DNA of 64,000 nt from assembly GCA_009787385.1 (NCBI GenBank), contig WRGC01000005.1, forward strand, positions 1-64,000, read 5' to 3'. The position numbers were made by a program, and so were the translations under genes. The notes beneath the pieces are model-generated. The model did not search any database, was not told where the DNA came from, and saw only the letters and a program-made list of their open reading frames with translations. The DNA comes from Bacillota bacterium. GTDB taxonomy: Bacteria > Bacillota > Clostridia > Christensenellales > Pumilibacteraceae. Position 1 is the first letter of the stretch, and each line of letters begins with the position of its first letter. Positions 18,204 to 28,080 of the stretch are shown one piece after another.

Positions 18204-18695
18204 TTAGTTTATTTCTCTATGTTGCAACTGAGTTGTGTTGGCATGACAAATAGCTACTGCCAAAGCATCTGCTGCATCATCAGGTTTTGGTATATGGTCT
18301 AGTTCCAATATTGCTCTTACCATAAACTGCATTTGTTTTTTGTCAGCTCGTCCATTGCCCGTAAGTGCCATTTTGACTTGCAATGGAGTATATTCATACA
18401 ACAATCCACCATGCTTAATAGCACACAACAAAAGCACACCTCTAGCCTCTGCAACCTTGATACCTGTAGTTATATTTGTATTAAAAAACAATTCCTCTAC
18501 CGCTACTACATCAGGTCTATACTTATTTATAACCCTAGTTATTTGCTCATCTATCATAGCAAGTCGTACAGGTGTACTCTCAAACTTGGGGGTAAGCACA
18601 GTCCCATAGTGTATCAATTTTGACTTTTGTGGAGTTTTTTCTATCAAACCTACTCCAACTATAGCAAGACCAGGATCTATACCAAGTATAATCAT
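18204..18695 (-). CDS. ruvC: crossover junction endodeoxyribonuclease RuvC
   Basis: Holliday-junction resolvase. The acidic active site is visible: Asp7 in GIDPGL, Glu67 in AVEELFF and the Asp pair in KPDDAADALAVA near residues 138-145. 164 residues is normal. I chose the ATG at 18693-18695 because Asp7 then has its usual position; it lacks a Shine-Dalgarno and an upstream TTG extension is possible. ruvA and ruvB are not adjacent. It follows ung in a repair-rich cluster. Confidence 0.93.
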   Translation of the reverse strand: MIILGIDPGLAIVGVGLIEKTPQKSKLIHYGTVLTPKFESTPVRLAMIDEQITRVINKYRPDVVAVEELFFNTNITTGIKVAEARGVLLLCAIKHGGLLYEYTPLQVKMALTGNGRADKKQMQFMVRAILELDHIPKPDDAADALAVAICHANTTQLQHREIN

Positions 18696-18761
18696 ATTAT
18701 AATTTTTAAATTTTACACACAAATCCATCTCACAAATATTAATCAATAAAATTAATTTATA

Positions 18762-19430
18762 CTACCAATCAATTTTCTCCATTCCATTTTCAACCAAATA
18801 TTGATTGCATCTACTAAAATGCCCACAACCATCAAATCCATTATATACAGACAACGGACTAGGGTGAGAAGTACACAAAACCAAATGTCGTGACTTGTCA
18901 AAATATTTTTCCATGCTTTGTGCATTTTTTCCCCAAAGCATGACAACCAATTTATCTTTTTGAGCTAGTTTGTGTATAATAGCATTGATTAGTTGTTGCC
19001 AACCAAAATTTTTGTGAGAATTTGGATTCCCCTCTTGCACTGTCAATACAGTGTTTAGCAATAGTACACCTTGATTTACCCAATTTATCAAATCTCGTTT
19101 GGTATTTACATATCCAATATCTCTCAAAACTTCTTTAAAAATGTTTTGCAAACTATACGGTATTTTGCAATCCAATTGTACAGCAAAAGACAATCCAATT
19201 GCTTGACCAATTTTGTGATAAGGATCTTGCCCTAGTATCAAAACTTTGCAAGACTGATAATCTGTCAACTCTAACGCCCTAAAGATATCATCAAACTTTG
19301 GATAAACAATATGTTCTTTGTATTCTTGAACAACTCTTTTATTTAGCTCTACAAAATATTGTTTTTTACTCTCTACAAGCAACAATTGTCTCCATACTTG
19401 GCATGTAATTTTGTCTATAAGTTGTATCAT
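18762..19430 (-). CDS. ung: uracil-DNA glycosylase, family 1
   Basis: Removes uracil from DNA. Motifs: LGQDPYH (catalytic Asp69, His72), the NTVLTVQEGNPNSH uracil pocket with the discriminating Asn, and HPSPLS (about residue 188) for DNA minor-groove contact. The usual GPGQAHGL reads KIGQAIGL, a mild variation. 222 residues is standard. No Shine-Dalgarno is visible. Lies between ispA and ruvC, same strand. Confidence 0.94.
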   Translation of the reverse strand: MIQLIDKITCQVWRQLLLVESKKQYFVELNKRVVQEYKEHIVYPKFDDIFRALELTDYQSCKVLILGQDPYHKIGQAIGLSFAVQLDCKIPYSLQNIFKEVLRDIGYVNTKRDLINWVNQGVLLLNTVLTVQEGNPNSHKNFGWQQLINAIIHKLAQKDKLVVMLWGKNAQSMEKYFDKSRHLVLCTSHPSPLSVYNGFDGCGHFSRCNQYLVENGMEKIDW

Positions 19431-19484
19431 ATTAGGCTATACCAAACTTCTACATTTTATTAAGGACAATTTACAACATGTGGA

Positions 19485-20369
19485 TTAACCAAAATACTGT
19501 ATCAAGAGTCCCCTAAAAAAACTTAAATTGAAGTCTGCACTCAAATCTGTCAAACATTCTTTGCATATATCCAATTGACTTTCTAGTTGTGCTATGGTAT
19601 CACTTTCTCCATGCGCTTGTATCCAGTTGTATTTTTGAATCTTTTTTTCTATAAAAGTACCATTGATATGCTCATCTAAGTCATCTTTGAGTTGAAATGC
19701 AAATCCAAATGCATTGCTAAACTCGCTCAATAATTTGAGATGTTTTGTATCAGCACCTGCTATTAAACCTGCACTGAGCAAACAACTGCTAAAAAGAGAA
19801 GAAGTCTTTTTGAGATATACATACTTGAGTCGCTCACTATTAGGAAATTCATCAAGTGCCATATCCTCTGCCTGCCCACCTATCATGCCCATTCCACCAC
19901 TAAAAGAAGAAATACACATAGCGGCATGCCAATATGGCTTGTAGCTTGCCAAAGACAACAATTGTTCGTATGCTAGATTGAGCAAAGCATTGCCAGCAAG
20001 CATAGCTATAGCTTCTCCAAACAACACATGATTGGTAGCCTTTCCCCTACGCAACTTATCATCGTCCATACAGGGTAAATCATCATGTATTAGACTATAT
20101 GTGTGTATACATTCAATACTAACCGCTACAATATCAGCCTTGTCGTCCAATGGCTTGTTAAACATGTTGAGAGTAGCATAAAACAAGCTAGGACGCATTC
20201 TTTTGCCACCTGCCAAAAGACTGTATTTGATAGCATCCAACAATCTATGCGGATATTGCAAGTCCTGAACTATACTCTCCAAAACACGCTCAATTCTTTG
20301 CGAATAGTTTTGTTGTGCTTTTACAAATGCATTTTTATTAAAATTGTTGCTTTTTGGTTTATCTGCCAT
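19485..20369 (-). CDS. ispA: (2E,6E)-farnesyl diphosphate synthase
   Basis: Polyprenyl synthetase that condenses isopentenyl diphosphate units. The first Asp-rich motif is HDDLPCMDDD (about residues 95-103) followed by LRRGKATNH; the second is FQLKDDLDEH, one residue shorter than the usual DDILD. The GGQAEDM motif lies between. Short-chain product is inferred from bulky residues (Tyr, Ser, Leu) just before the first motif. It follows xseB by 13 bases without a Shine-Dalgarno, matching the common xseA-xseB-ispA order in Firmicutes. Confidence 0.93.
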   Translation of the reverse strand: MADKPKSNNFNKNAFVKAQQNYSQRIERVLESIVQDLQYPHRLLDAIKYSLLAGGKRMRPSLFYATLNMFNKPLDDKADIVAVSIECIHTYSLIHDDLPCMDDDKLRRGKATNHVLFGEAIAMLAGNALLNLAYEQLLSLASYKPYWHAAMCISSFSGGMGMIGGQAEDMALDEFPNSERLKYVYLKKTSSLFSSCLLSAGLIAGADTKHLKLLSEFSNAFGFAFQLKDDLDEHINGTFIEKKIQKYNWIQAHGESDTIAQLESQLDICKECLTDLSADFNLSFFRGLLIQYFG

Positions 20370-20382
20370 TATTTATAATTTA

Positions 20383-20628
20383 TCACAAAATAAAATCACT
20401 CTCTATCAATTCGTCTGCTTGTATTTTTAATTCTTTTAATTGTCCCTTATAGTTGTTGAGTATTTCTAATGACTGACTTGCAAGTTGCAATCCCACACCA
20501 AATGACTTAATTCCATCTTCTATATTTATATCTTGCTGTTGCAAACTATCCACAATTTGTTTCAATTGATTGATATTATCTTGCAAAACTTTAGAATTGT
20601 CTATATTTGTAGATTGTTCTTTTTTCAT
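20383..20628 (-). CDS. xseB: exodeoxyribonuclease VII small subunit
   Basis: Small helical partner of XseA; the complex degrades single-stranded DNA. The sequence is a helical hairpin with the family text INQLKQIVDSLQQQDINIED, followed by SFGVGLQLASQSLEIL. The ATG at 20626-20628 lies 4 bases after the xseA stop. The 81 residues are normal. Confidence 0.9.
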   Translation of the reverse strand: MKKEQSTNIDNSKVLQDNINQLKQIVDSLQQQDINIEDGIKSFGVGLQLASQSLEILNNYKGQLKELKIQADELIESDFIL

Positions 20629-20632
20629 ATTG

Positions 20633-21811
20633 CTATATAGATTCAAATATCTCTGCCACTGTAGCTTTGAAATTTCCATCATGCAAATATACTTGCACAT
20701 CTTGCCCATTTTCTATTTGTGATATACTGCGTACATTCTTATTGTCTACTCTCAACTTAGCATATCCCTGCAATAACAATTTGGTTGGACTACTATAATC
20801 AAGCTTGGTTGTCAATTGATTCAAATTGACTATTTCTCTATCACAAACAAGTTGAGATATTGTTGCTATTTGCTCCAATTCGTATTTTATATCAACTATC
20901 AATCCATTGATTTGATTGCTACAATTGTACACAATAGCTTGCAATAAGTATGTCAACTTATTATACATTCTATAAAAAATATTTTGCATCAAATCTTGTA
21001 TATCTTGCAACAAATTTTTTATGCAACTTATTGTTGCATTATTGTCAGGCACTATCATTTGAGCTGCTATACTAGGAGTCCCTGCTCTCAAGCTTGCACA
21101 CAAGTCGCACAAAGTATAGTCATTCTCATGTCCAATAGCAGATACCACAGGAATTTTACTTTGAGCAACAGACATGACAACAATCTCATTATTGAATGAA
21201 TCCAAGTCCAAATTGCTTCCGCCACCTCTAGCTAGCACTATGACATCTGGAAGTATAGGCATACGATGAATTGCATCAAAAGCCGTTTTTATTTCTATCG
21301 CACTTTCTTCACCTTGTACTCTTACAGAATATACAACAATATCTACTGACAAATTGCGGTCTCTAGCAACACTTACAAAATCATGAACTACAGCCCCCTC
21401 AATACTTGTGACAAGTGCAATTTTGTGTACACTATCTGGCAATTCTAGTCTATTATCTAAATATCCAAGCTCTTGCAATTTGTTCTTTAAAGCTAAGTAT
21501 GCTAGTTGTTTTGTGCCTATTTTGTTTGCTTTAGATACACTATAAGCTATCAACCTAACTTGCCCTGACTTGACATAAAACCTTACACTACCTACAACAG
21601 TCAATGTCTCTCCAATATCAAAATTTTCTGGACCACCAAACTGTACACAATCAATGCTATTTGTTTCATCTGTAAGAGTAAAAAACAAATTACCCTTAGC
21701 CAAATTGCAGTCAGCGACTTCCCCTATCAACTGTATATTGTTTAATACAAACTCATCATCAAATACATTTTTGATATAAGAATTGAGTTGCGATATAGTG
21801 TATGTCTTCAT
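20633..21811 (-). CDS. xseA: exodeoxyribonuclease VII large subunit
   Basis: Nuclease subunit of exonuclease VII. N-terminal OB-fold (ISQLNSYIKNVFDDEF, then VADCNLAKGNLFFTL), catalytic core with ALVTSIEGAVVHDF and the signature VIVLARGGGSNLDLDSFN and VVSAIGHENDYTLCDLCASLRAGTPS, then a coiled-coil C-terminal part. 392 residues is on the short side but complete. The ATG at 21809-21811 (MKTYTISQL) is chosen by family alignment. Followed directly by xseB and ispA. Confidence 0.94.
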   Translation of the reverse strand: MKTYTISQLNSYIKNVFDDEFVLNNIQLIGEVADCNLAKGNLFFTLTDETNSIDCVQFGGPENFDIGETLTVVGSVRFYVKSGQVRLIAYSVSKANKIGTKQLAYLALKNKLQELGYLDNRLELPDSVHKIALVTSIEGAVVHDFVSVARDRNLSVDIVVYSVRVQGEESAIEIKTAFDAIHRMPILPDVIVLARGGGSNLDLDSFNNEIVVMSVAQSKIPVVSAIGHENDYTLCDLCASLRAGTPSIAAQMIVPDNNATISCIKNLLQDIQDLMQNIFYRMYNKLTYLLQAIVYNCSNQINGLIVDIKYELEQIATISQLVCDREIVNLNQLTTKLDYSSPTKLLLQGYAKLRVDNKNVRSISQIENGQDVQVYLHDGNFKATVAEIFESI

Positions 21812-21871
21812 ATGTTTTTTAAAATATAAACAACTATTGACTATTAAGCAATATATCAATCAACGATTTGT

Positions 21872-22717
21872 CTAAAGCATAGTCTTGATATCATATCCTG
21901 CTGCCTTGATGACATTGCTCATAAGCATAGCAATTGTCATAGGTCCAACACCACCTGGTACAGGAGTAATATAAGAAGCAATATCTTTTACTTGCTCAAA
22001 ATCCACATCACCATACAATTTGTTGTCAAGTCTATTGATACCTACATCTATCACTATTGCACCTTTTTTGACATGTTTCACACCTATCAAATGGCGTTGT
22101 CCAACTGCAACTATCAATATATCAGCCAAGCTAGTCAATTGTGCCAAATTGCTAGTCAAACTGTGGCAGTTAGTAACTGTAGCATTTGAAAGATTGAGTA
22201 ATTGAACCATGGGCTTGCCAACAATTTCACTTCTACCTACCACTACAGCATGCTTACCCTCTACAACAACTCCCGTACTAGCAATCAATTTCATAATACC
22301 TAAAGGCGTACAAGGCTTAAGACAATCATAACCTTTTTGAAGATTGTATACATTATTTTTGCTCAAACCATCTACATCTTTTTTGCTATCAATATGATCT
22401 ATTACTTTTTGAGCATCTATGTGTGATGGCAATGGCAATTGCAACAATATTCCATCAATTATCCTATCTTGATTTAAACTATCAACCAACTGCACTAATT
22501 CTACTTGACTAATATTATCAGGCAACTTGTATACCATAGACCTTATTCCAATCTGAGTACAAGCCCTTACTTTGTTGTTGACATAAATATGACTGGCTGG
22601 GTCTTGCCCTACCAGCACTACAGCAAGACCAATTTTATCTTGAATATCATTCTTCAAAACAAATTGCTTAAGATTCAACCTAATTTGGTTGGCTATATTT
22701 TTGCCATCTATTATCAT
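21872..22717 (-). CDS. folD: methylenetetrahydrofolate dehydrogenase / cyclohydrolase
   Basis: Bifunctional enzyme interconverting 5,10-methylene- and 10-formyl-tetrahydrofolate. Catalytic Lys49 in YVNNKVRAC, the GILLQLPLPSH motif, KDVDGLS, VVGRSEIVGKPM for NADP+ binding and the ending PVPGGVGPMT. 281 residues is normal. It sits between nusB and xseA on the same strand, the usual Firmicutes setting. Confidence 0.95.
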   Translation of the reverse strand: MIIDGKNIANQIRLNLKQFVLKNDIQDKIGLAVVLVGQDPASHIYVNNKVRACTQIGIRSMVYKLPDNISQVELVQLVDSLNQDRIIDGILLQLPLPSHIDAQKVIDHIDSKKDVDGLSKNNVYNLQKGYDCLKPCTPLGIMKLIASTGVVVEGKHAVVVGRSEIVGKPMVQLLNLSNATVTNCHSLTSNLAQLTSLADILIVAVGQRHLIGVKHVKKGAIVIDVGINRLDNKLYGDVDFEQVKDIASYITPVPGGVGPMTIAMLMSNVIKAAGYDIKTML

Positions 22718-22857
22718 AGTTATTTGGTTTTATATTGCTAAAACACAATAAATTAACCATATATAATACACACGATTAACTAAATTGTCTATATACTAAA
22801 GACTAAGAAAAAAATAAATCAAAGCAAACAAATTTTTAAAAAACAAGATATCAATAA

Positions 22858-23250
22858 TTATTTTAAATTTTCACCGACTATACTTGCCAATATTCCATTA
22901 ACAAAACTACTACTCTTTGGTGTAGAATATATTTTGCAAAGTTGCAAAGCCTGGTCTATAGCAACTTCAGTAGGAATGTCGTCATTGTACTTTATCTCAT
23001 AAATTGCAAGAAAAAGTATACTAAGGTCTACCTTGTATATACGATCAAATTCAAATCCCTTACTATACTTAGCTATCAATTCTCGTATTTGTGGACAATA
23101 TTGTACAATTCCATCAAATGTATCTTTTTCATAACCAACTTCCAAATCAAATTCACTTGATGGATTTAGAAAATATTGATATACGCACTCAAATACTTTG
23201 GTTCGCATTTGAGTGCGATTGCGACTATTATTATTCTGTCTGTTCATCAT
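22858..23250 (-). CDS. nusB: transcription antitermination factor NusB
   Basis: RNA-binding all-helical factor that joins the antitermination complex on rRNA operons. Recognised by the RTKVFECVYQYF N-terminus, the mid IRELIAKYSKGF segment and the EIKYNDDIPTEVAIDQALQLCKIYS ... FVNGILASI C-terminal signature. The start is uncertain: ATG codons at 23248-23250, 23245-23247 and further inside are possible; the first two overlap the end of the Asp23 gene by up to 20 bases. Order Asp23-nusB-folD-xseA is typical for Firmicutes. Confidence 0.9.
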   Translation of the reverse strand: MMNRQNNNSRNRTQMRTKVFECVYQYFLNPSSEFDLEVGYEKDTFDGIVQYCPQIRELIAKYSKGFEFDRIYKVDLSILFLAIYEIKYNDDIPTEVAIDQALQLCKIYSTPKSSSFVNGILASIVGENLK

Positions 23251-23608
23251 TTTTAGCAATCTCTAGATTAGATACAGATTTTGGTATATACTTACCAACG
23301 CCAAGTATATTGACATTTATCTCTCTAACAACATACTTTGTAACACTTTCTATGTTATTCTTTACATTTTCTTGAACCATAAATGCCACATCACTACACT
23401 TGATATTGCTAACAACAGAAACATACAAATCTATATTCAACTGATTGTCAAGTATCTTTAATCTTATACCTCTTCCACTCAATGATACTATCCCATACAC
23501 TTCTTTTGTGGCAAGAGCAATGATACCTTTTAACACATTAGAGCCGTATATTACTTTACCCAAGGTATCTTTTTTGTTGTTATGAAAGTTAAACTTATCA
23601 CTTGCCAT
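23231..23608 (-). CDS. Asp23/Gls24 family envelope-stress protein
   Basis: Small Asp23/DUF322 protein, a family that associates with the membrane and is linked to envelope stress. The sequence reads GKVIYGSNVLKGIIALATKEVYGI, then SLSGRG, then YVSVVSNIKCSDVAFMVQENVKNNIE, as in the family, ending INVNILGVGKYIP. I chose the ATG at 23606-23608 (MASDKFNF), preceded by AGG. It heads the nusB-folD-xseA series. Confidence 0.85.
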   Translation of the reverse strand: MASDKFNFHNNKKDTLGKVIYGSNVLKGIIALATKEVYGIVSLSGRGIRLKILDNQLNIDLYVSVVSNIKCSDVAFMVQENVKNNIESVTKYVVREINVNILGVGKYIPKSVSNLEIAKNDEQTE

Positions 23609-23780
23609 TCTATACCTATAGTATATACTATTTTTGAATATTTGGCAAATGATTGAGAGAACTGAATTACACAACAAGATAAAAAAGAATAATGGTAGCT
23701 TATTTGTGTTGTTATAATATTTCTAATAAACAACTAAACTACCATTATTAAATAAATATATTATTTGTACAAACAATAAG

Positions 23781-25718
23781 CTATTTTGTATAAGAAATCA
23801 AATTATCGCCCACACTTACATTGCCATTGCTCACAATTTCTATCTTGTCAAAATTGCCTGAATTGGAAATAATTATAGGGGTTTCTAACTTATAACCCTT
23901 TGCAGAAATTGCATCAACATCAAACTCTATCAATAATTGTCCCTTAGTGACTTGATCCCCTTGCTTGACATGTGTTGTAAAATGTTCTCCCTTAAGATTG
24001 ACAGTATCTATTCCAATATGCATAATCAACTCAGCACCATTTGGAGCAGTCATACCTATCATATGCTTGGTTTCAAACACGACAGATATAGTACCATCAC
24101 ATGGAGCATACAATTTGCCTTGAGTAGGAACTACAATAACCCCCTTACCCATAGCCTCACTTGCAAATACTTCATCACTAGATTGAGTAAGTGGGATAGC
24201 ATTACCTATCATTGGACTAACCAATACAGAATTTATATTAGAACTATTGCTCTCACCATTAGCAACTTCATCAACAGTACTACTCTCTATTTCACCCACA
24301 CTTCCATCACTAGTTGCCGTAGATGTATTGGCATCTGCCTTGCAAAATACAAAAGTAAGCAATGCACCAACACCAAAAGAAACTATCATACCTATCAAAA
24401 GTCCAAAGAATGCTGCCCCTATACCATTATTTGGGTCAATTGCACCTGTCAATGACAACAATCCCCATGCAGGCATACCACCAAACACTCTACTACCAAT
24501 CAATCCCGCTACTACACCACCGACCAAACCACCAATTACACCCATTACAAACGGTCTTTTTCTTGGCAAAGTTACACCATAAATTATAGGCTCGGTTACA
24601 CCAAACACACCTGTGATTACTGTAGACAAAACCATTCGTTTTTGTGCCTTGTCTCTCATCTTTAGCCACACGCCAAATGCTGCCCCTGTTTGACTCAATG
24701 CAGCAACTTGGTGATAAGTTACAAAAGAAGTACTGCCCGTTTTTGATAAATTTGTGGTATCAATAACATCAAAAGTACGATGTACACCAAAAATAACCAA
24801 TACTTGCCACAATGCCCCTGTAATTAAGCCCCCTATCCATGCAAGTTCAGGCTTGTCTATAGTCCCCCATGCTTGGAACAACCACTCAGCAACTTGATTG
24901 AAGATAGGACCAATAATCAACAATGTGATAGGAGCAATCAACAACAAACATATCATAGGGGTCACAAATTGCTTTATAGCACTAGGCAAATACTTCATTA
25001 AGAATTTTTCTAGTATACAACAAAAGAAAGATGCAAACAAAATAGGTATAACAGATCCCGCATAATTGAACTGAGTAAAATGTATTCCAATTATACTAAA
25101 GTCTTGCCCTGGTGTCCAACTTGGAGAAGTTAGTATAATACCAATTACTGCTGTAAGGTATCCCGAACTTCCAAAATAACGACCTGCCGAAAATCCCAAC
25201 AAAATAGGCAAACTACCCAAAGCTGCACCACCAATAATATTGAGCAACTGATAAGTGTCATCACCATCTTTTATGACATTGGTGACCATCAACAAATTCA
25301 TTAAGCCCAATATTATTCCACAAGCTGCCATAAGCATAATGACTCGTGGAAAGATACCACCAATCATTCTAAAGAATCTATTGGGTAGACTCTTAATCAT
25401 CTTAAGCCAATCTTCACCACTACCCCAATCAAACTTGGTAACTTCAGTGGTTTTTCCTGCCAAATCATCACCCAAAATAGCTATAGCCTCATGATAAACT
25501 TCTTGCACAGTGTTGCCTATGACAACTTGCAATTGCCCACCTTTTTCTACAGCAGTGATTACACCATAAACCTTTTTGACATCGTTGATATTTACTTTTT
25601 CATAATCTCGCAACACAAATCTAAGTCGTGTAGCACAATGTCCAAGACTGACAATATTGTCCTTGCCTTTGACAGCAGCAATTACATCAGATGCAATTTT
25701 ACCCTTATCCGTGGCCAT
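23781..25718 (-). CDS. PTS system EIIBCA, beta-glucoside/sucrose/trehalose class
   Basis: Single-chain sugar transporter-kinase of the glucose superfamily with domain order IIB-IIC-IIA. IIB: phosphorylated Cys28 in LGHCATRLRF. IIC: about ten membrane helices (residues 105-460) with a GVTEPIIYGVTLP loop. IIA: GKLYAPCDG and the active-site His in ELIMHIGIDTV near residue 575. The B-C-A order is that of BglF, ScrA and TreP, so a beta-glucoside, sucrose or trehalose is likely, but no hydrolase or antiterminator gene is adjacent to fix the sugar. AGGAG precedes the ATG. I found no RAT-type antitermination site upstream. Confidence 0.88.
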   Translation of the reverse strand: MATDKGKIASDVIAAVKGKDNIVSLGHCATRLRFVLRDYEKVNINDVKKVYGVITAVEKGGQLQVVIGNTVQEVYHEAIAILGDDLAGKTTEVTKFDWGSGEDWLKMIKSLPNRFFRMIGGIFPRVIMLMAACGIILGLMNLLMVTNVIKDGDDTYQLLNIIGGAALGSLPILLGFSAGRYFGSSGYLTAVIGIILTSPSWTPGQDFSIIGIHFTQFNYAGSVIPILFASFFCCILEKFLMKYLPSAIKQFVTPMICLLLIAPITLLIIGPIFNQVAEWLFQAWGTIDKPELAWIGGLITGALWQVLVIFGVHRTFDVIDTTNLSKTGSTSFVTYHQVAALSQTGAAFGVWLKMRDKAQKRMVLSTVITGVFGVTEPIIYGVTLPRKRPFVMGVIGGLVGGVVAGLIGSRVFGGMPAWGLLSLTGAIDPNNGIGAAFFGLLIGMIVSFGVGALLTFVFCKADANTSTATSDGSVGEIESSTVDEVANGESNSSNINSVLVSPMIGNAIPLTQSSDEVFASEAMGKGVIVVPTQGKLYAPCDGTISVVFETKHMIGMTAPNGAELIMHIGIDTVNLKGEHFTTHVKQGDQVTKGQLLIEFDVDAISAKGYKLETPIIISNSGNFDKIEIVSNGNVSVGDNLISYTK

Positions 25719-26029
25719 TAAAACTCCTAATCACATTGAACAAATAGGGAAGAAGCAAATAAAGTTAGACATACCAAACAACACTAGACAACTAATGCAA
25801 TTAGGTACACCGACAACATTATATAGTATTACAACAAAAATTCTTCCGTATTTATCCAATTATCATATTATGGAGAGACATCTCTCCCAACAATAAAGAC
25901 AGTTATTTATATACAAAACAACTGTATGTAAATTTGACAAATGTAATCAAAATGAGAGTATCATTATACTACTAACCAAATTGCAATGTCAACAAAAAAT
26001 ACAAAATTTTACAATACATCAACTCTTAA
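25719..26029. other. intergenic region upstream of the PTS gene
   Basis: About 310 bases with only an AGGAG ribosome site next to the PTS start and a small 7-bp inverted repeat (GGAGAG / CTCTCC, 25872-25888) without T tract. No coding frame is convincing on either strand. Element copy D follows directly. Confidence 0.4.
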
Positions 26030-26226
26030 AGAGTGTACAAATAGCACATTAAAATGTAAAAACTAAACACTTAAATAAAATCAACCTTAAAAGCGTTCGG
26101 GGGTTGGGGGGGATTCGCACCCCAACCCCAAATGCTTTTTTGGTTCTTTTTTGGCGTCAAAAAAGAATAACCATTGTCTTGTTGATTGTTTGTATCTTAT
26201 TATTAATAAACTCTAATTGTATACTC
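26030..26226 (+). repeat. MITE-like intergenic element, copy D
   Basis: Well-preserved copy. The G/C hairpin here is a perfect 10-bp stem (GGGGTTGGGG / CCCCAACCCC) around a 10-base loop; the T/A hairpin is intact. Ends are GAGTGTACAAATAG and AATTGTATACTC. Flanking 11-base direct repeats TCAACTCTTAA (26019-26029) and TCAACCATTAA (26227-26237) differ at two positions. Confidence 0.85.
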
Positions 26227-26242
26227 TCAACCATTAATTGTG

Positions 26243-27082
26243 TCACAATTTTATTTTAGTACTTTTACTTATCATAGATGGAAGCAAAAATGCCACAAAT
26301 AATGCAATTACCATTATAATCCAATAAAATAATATACCAATAATACTATAAAACCAATATCCAACATTCAAAAACATATTAGCAATAGGAACTCCTTGCC
26401 ACAAATAACTATCACTAACCAAGAAATTGGCAAAATTGACCCCTGTGATATCGGCAATTACACATATAATACAAATATAAACTAGCAAAAATCCCAATAC
26501 TACAAAAATTGATATTGTGTCAATCGTCCCGTCACTTTTTCTTATATCTACATATAACATAGTTAGAATGATACACGCTGCAAATGCTACAATAATGTGA
26601 TATATTACACTATGATAATCTGTAAAAAATAGTCTATCTCCTTTTTGTATAGCACTAAATGCCATTTCAGCAATTGATTGAGGAATAATGTATATACTAA
26701 ACCCAACTACAATGCATGAGATGCCTGACAACAAATATCCACATTTCTCCACTTTTGAATTTGGTTTTGAAAATGCAGCAACACTCAAAGCATAAATTGG
26801 TATAGATGAAATATGAAATGGAGCAGCATAAAATCCAATAAATTTGTCATCAAGAGTTTGAAAAAATATATAGACATTGTTTAGTGTATAAACAATCTTG
26901 GCAATTTCTAAAACAATCAATACTGATGCAATTACTATTATTGGTATTTTTTTAATCCAACTATTTTGCTTATGTTTTGGTAAAAAATAAATTCTCAAGC
27001 AAATACATACTATAGCAATTATAGCTATACTCGGTATCAAAAATGCAAGTGTAGCCCCAAGATTTTCACTACTATAAAACAT
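26243..27082 (-). CDS. seven-helix membrane protein, YwaF/TIGR02206-like
   Basis: Integral membrane protein of 279 residues with about seven helices. The text YAAPFHISSIPIYAL in the middle and FFTDYHSVIYHIIVAF later give the paired His pattern seen in the YwaF/TMEM164-like family, whose role in bacteria is not established. I recall the family by pattern only, so the assignment is tentative. There is no ribosome site; TTGTAA-N17-TATAAT (27101-27129 region, minus strand) lies nine bases before the ATG, so the mRNA leader would be very short. Divergent to dpaA. Confidence 0.55.
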   Translation of the reverse strand: MFYSSENLGATLAFLIPSIAIIAIVCICLRIYFLPKHKQNSWIKKIPIIVIASVLIVLEIAKIVYTLNNVYIFFQTLDDKFIGFYAAPFHISSIPIYALSVAAFSKPNSKVEKCGYLLSGISCIVVGFSIYIIPQSIAEMAFSAIQKGDRLFFTDYHSVIYHIIVAFAACIILTMLYVDIRKSDGTIDTISIFVVLGFLLVYICIICVIADITGVNFANFLVSDSYLWQGVPIANMFLNVGYWFYSIIGILFYWIIMVIALFVAFLLPSMISKSTKIKL

Positions 27083-27190
27083 ATCAATTATATTATATAT
27101 GTTTTAATACAATTTTACAAGTTTTTGTAATATTATTTTGACGAATTTTGTAACTATTCTAAAAAAATATTCATATAAATTAGCTAAACT

Positions 27191-27961
27191 ATGAAAAATA
27201 CCAAACTAATTACAGTAGATATTAGTGACAATCGCAATGTATATTTGCTCAATGAGTTGCAAAATGATGGGTACAATGCCGTCAAATGGAATGACGAATG
27301 CATTTACAATATTCCAATAATACTGTTGTTGTCTCCTACTGCTACAGTAGACTGTACTGTGCCACAATACAGTATAGTTTTTTGTGGAAAATGTACTGAT
27401 ACCAAAATTGCTGAATTTGCAAAACAAAACATAAATGTACATAGATACTTTGATGACCCTAGACTTATAACACGCAACTGTCAACTCACAGCAGAAGGTG
27501 CATTGGCCGATATCATCAACAATACACCCGAAAGCTTGTTGTGGAGCAATATTTTGATAATAGGAAATGGCAATCTCAGCTTTGCCATGGCAAAAATGTT
27601 GAAACACAATACCAACAAACCTGACATTTGGGCAAGAGATCCAAAATCAAACCCACAAATCAACTCATATTGTTGCAATTTGTATAGCTTTGATGATGCA
27701 ATACAGTGGGACAAATACAACGCAATAATCAACACAGTACCAGCGCTAGTACTAGATTGCGAACTCAACCAAATACAAAAATCATGCTATATACTAGACC
27801 TAGCATCAAAACCAGGTGGTGTCAACTTTGAACTTGCAAAATCATTGGGCATCAAAACACACCACTATCTCAAAGTCCCAAGCATTGTCACACCCAAAGT
27901 TGCAGCAACATATATTAAACAAAGTGTATTACAAGTGTGTAGACGAGAAAAATATTTGTAA
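27191..27961 (+). CDS. dpaA: dipicolinate synthase subunit A
   Basis: DpaA (SpoVFA) with DpaB makes dipicolinic acid from dihydrodipicolinate in the mother cell; the product loads the spore core with calcium and gives heat resistance. Recognised by ITRNCQLTAEGALADI, the Rossmann segment NILIIGNGNLSFAMAKML, DIWARDP and the signature YILDLASKPGGVNFELAKSLGIK. At 256 residues it is shorter than the usual 290 or so, chiefly at the N-terminus. No Shine-Dalgarno is visible. CATATAAAT about 16 bases before the ATG is weakly like a sigma-K -10 box. dpaB follows after a mobile-element remnant. Confidence 0.9.
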   Translation: MKNTKLITVDISDNRNVYLLNELQNDGYNAVKWNDECIYNIPIILLLSPTATVDCTVPQYSIVFCGKCTDTKIAEFAKQNINVHRYFDDPRLITRNCQLTAEGALADIINNTPESLLWSNILIIGNGNLSFAMAKMLKHNTNKPDIWARDPKSNPQINSYCCNLYSFDDAIQWDKYNAIINTVPALVLDCELNQIQKSCYILDLASKPGGVNFELAKSLGIKTHHYLKVPSIVTPKVAATYIKQSVLQVCRREKYL

Positions 27962-27992
27962 GCAATATCCAACCCAAACGAAATTTTAAATT

Positions 27993-28051
27993 AGGAATAT
28001 ACAAATATAGTAGATTAAGATGAAAAAAGTAACGCCTAATTAAAAACAACC
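27993..28051 (+). repeat. MITE-like element, truncated copy E
   Basis: Only the left 60 bases or so of the element remain (ATACAAATA ... GATTAAGATGAAAAAAGTAAC ... AACAACC), ending where the G/C hairpin would begin. It lies between dpaA and dpaB, replacing the tight spacing usual for this pair. Confidence 0.7.
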
Positions 28052-28080
28052 GTTTACCTTACATTACTAAAGGAAAAACA

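Noticed and set aside
27140-27190. Sigma-K promoter for dpaA.
   Set aside because: CATATAAAT resembles the -10 box but the -35 AC is at uncertain spacing in very A/T-rich DNA; noted only in the gene entry.
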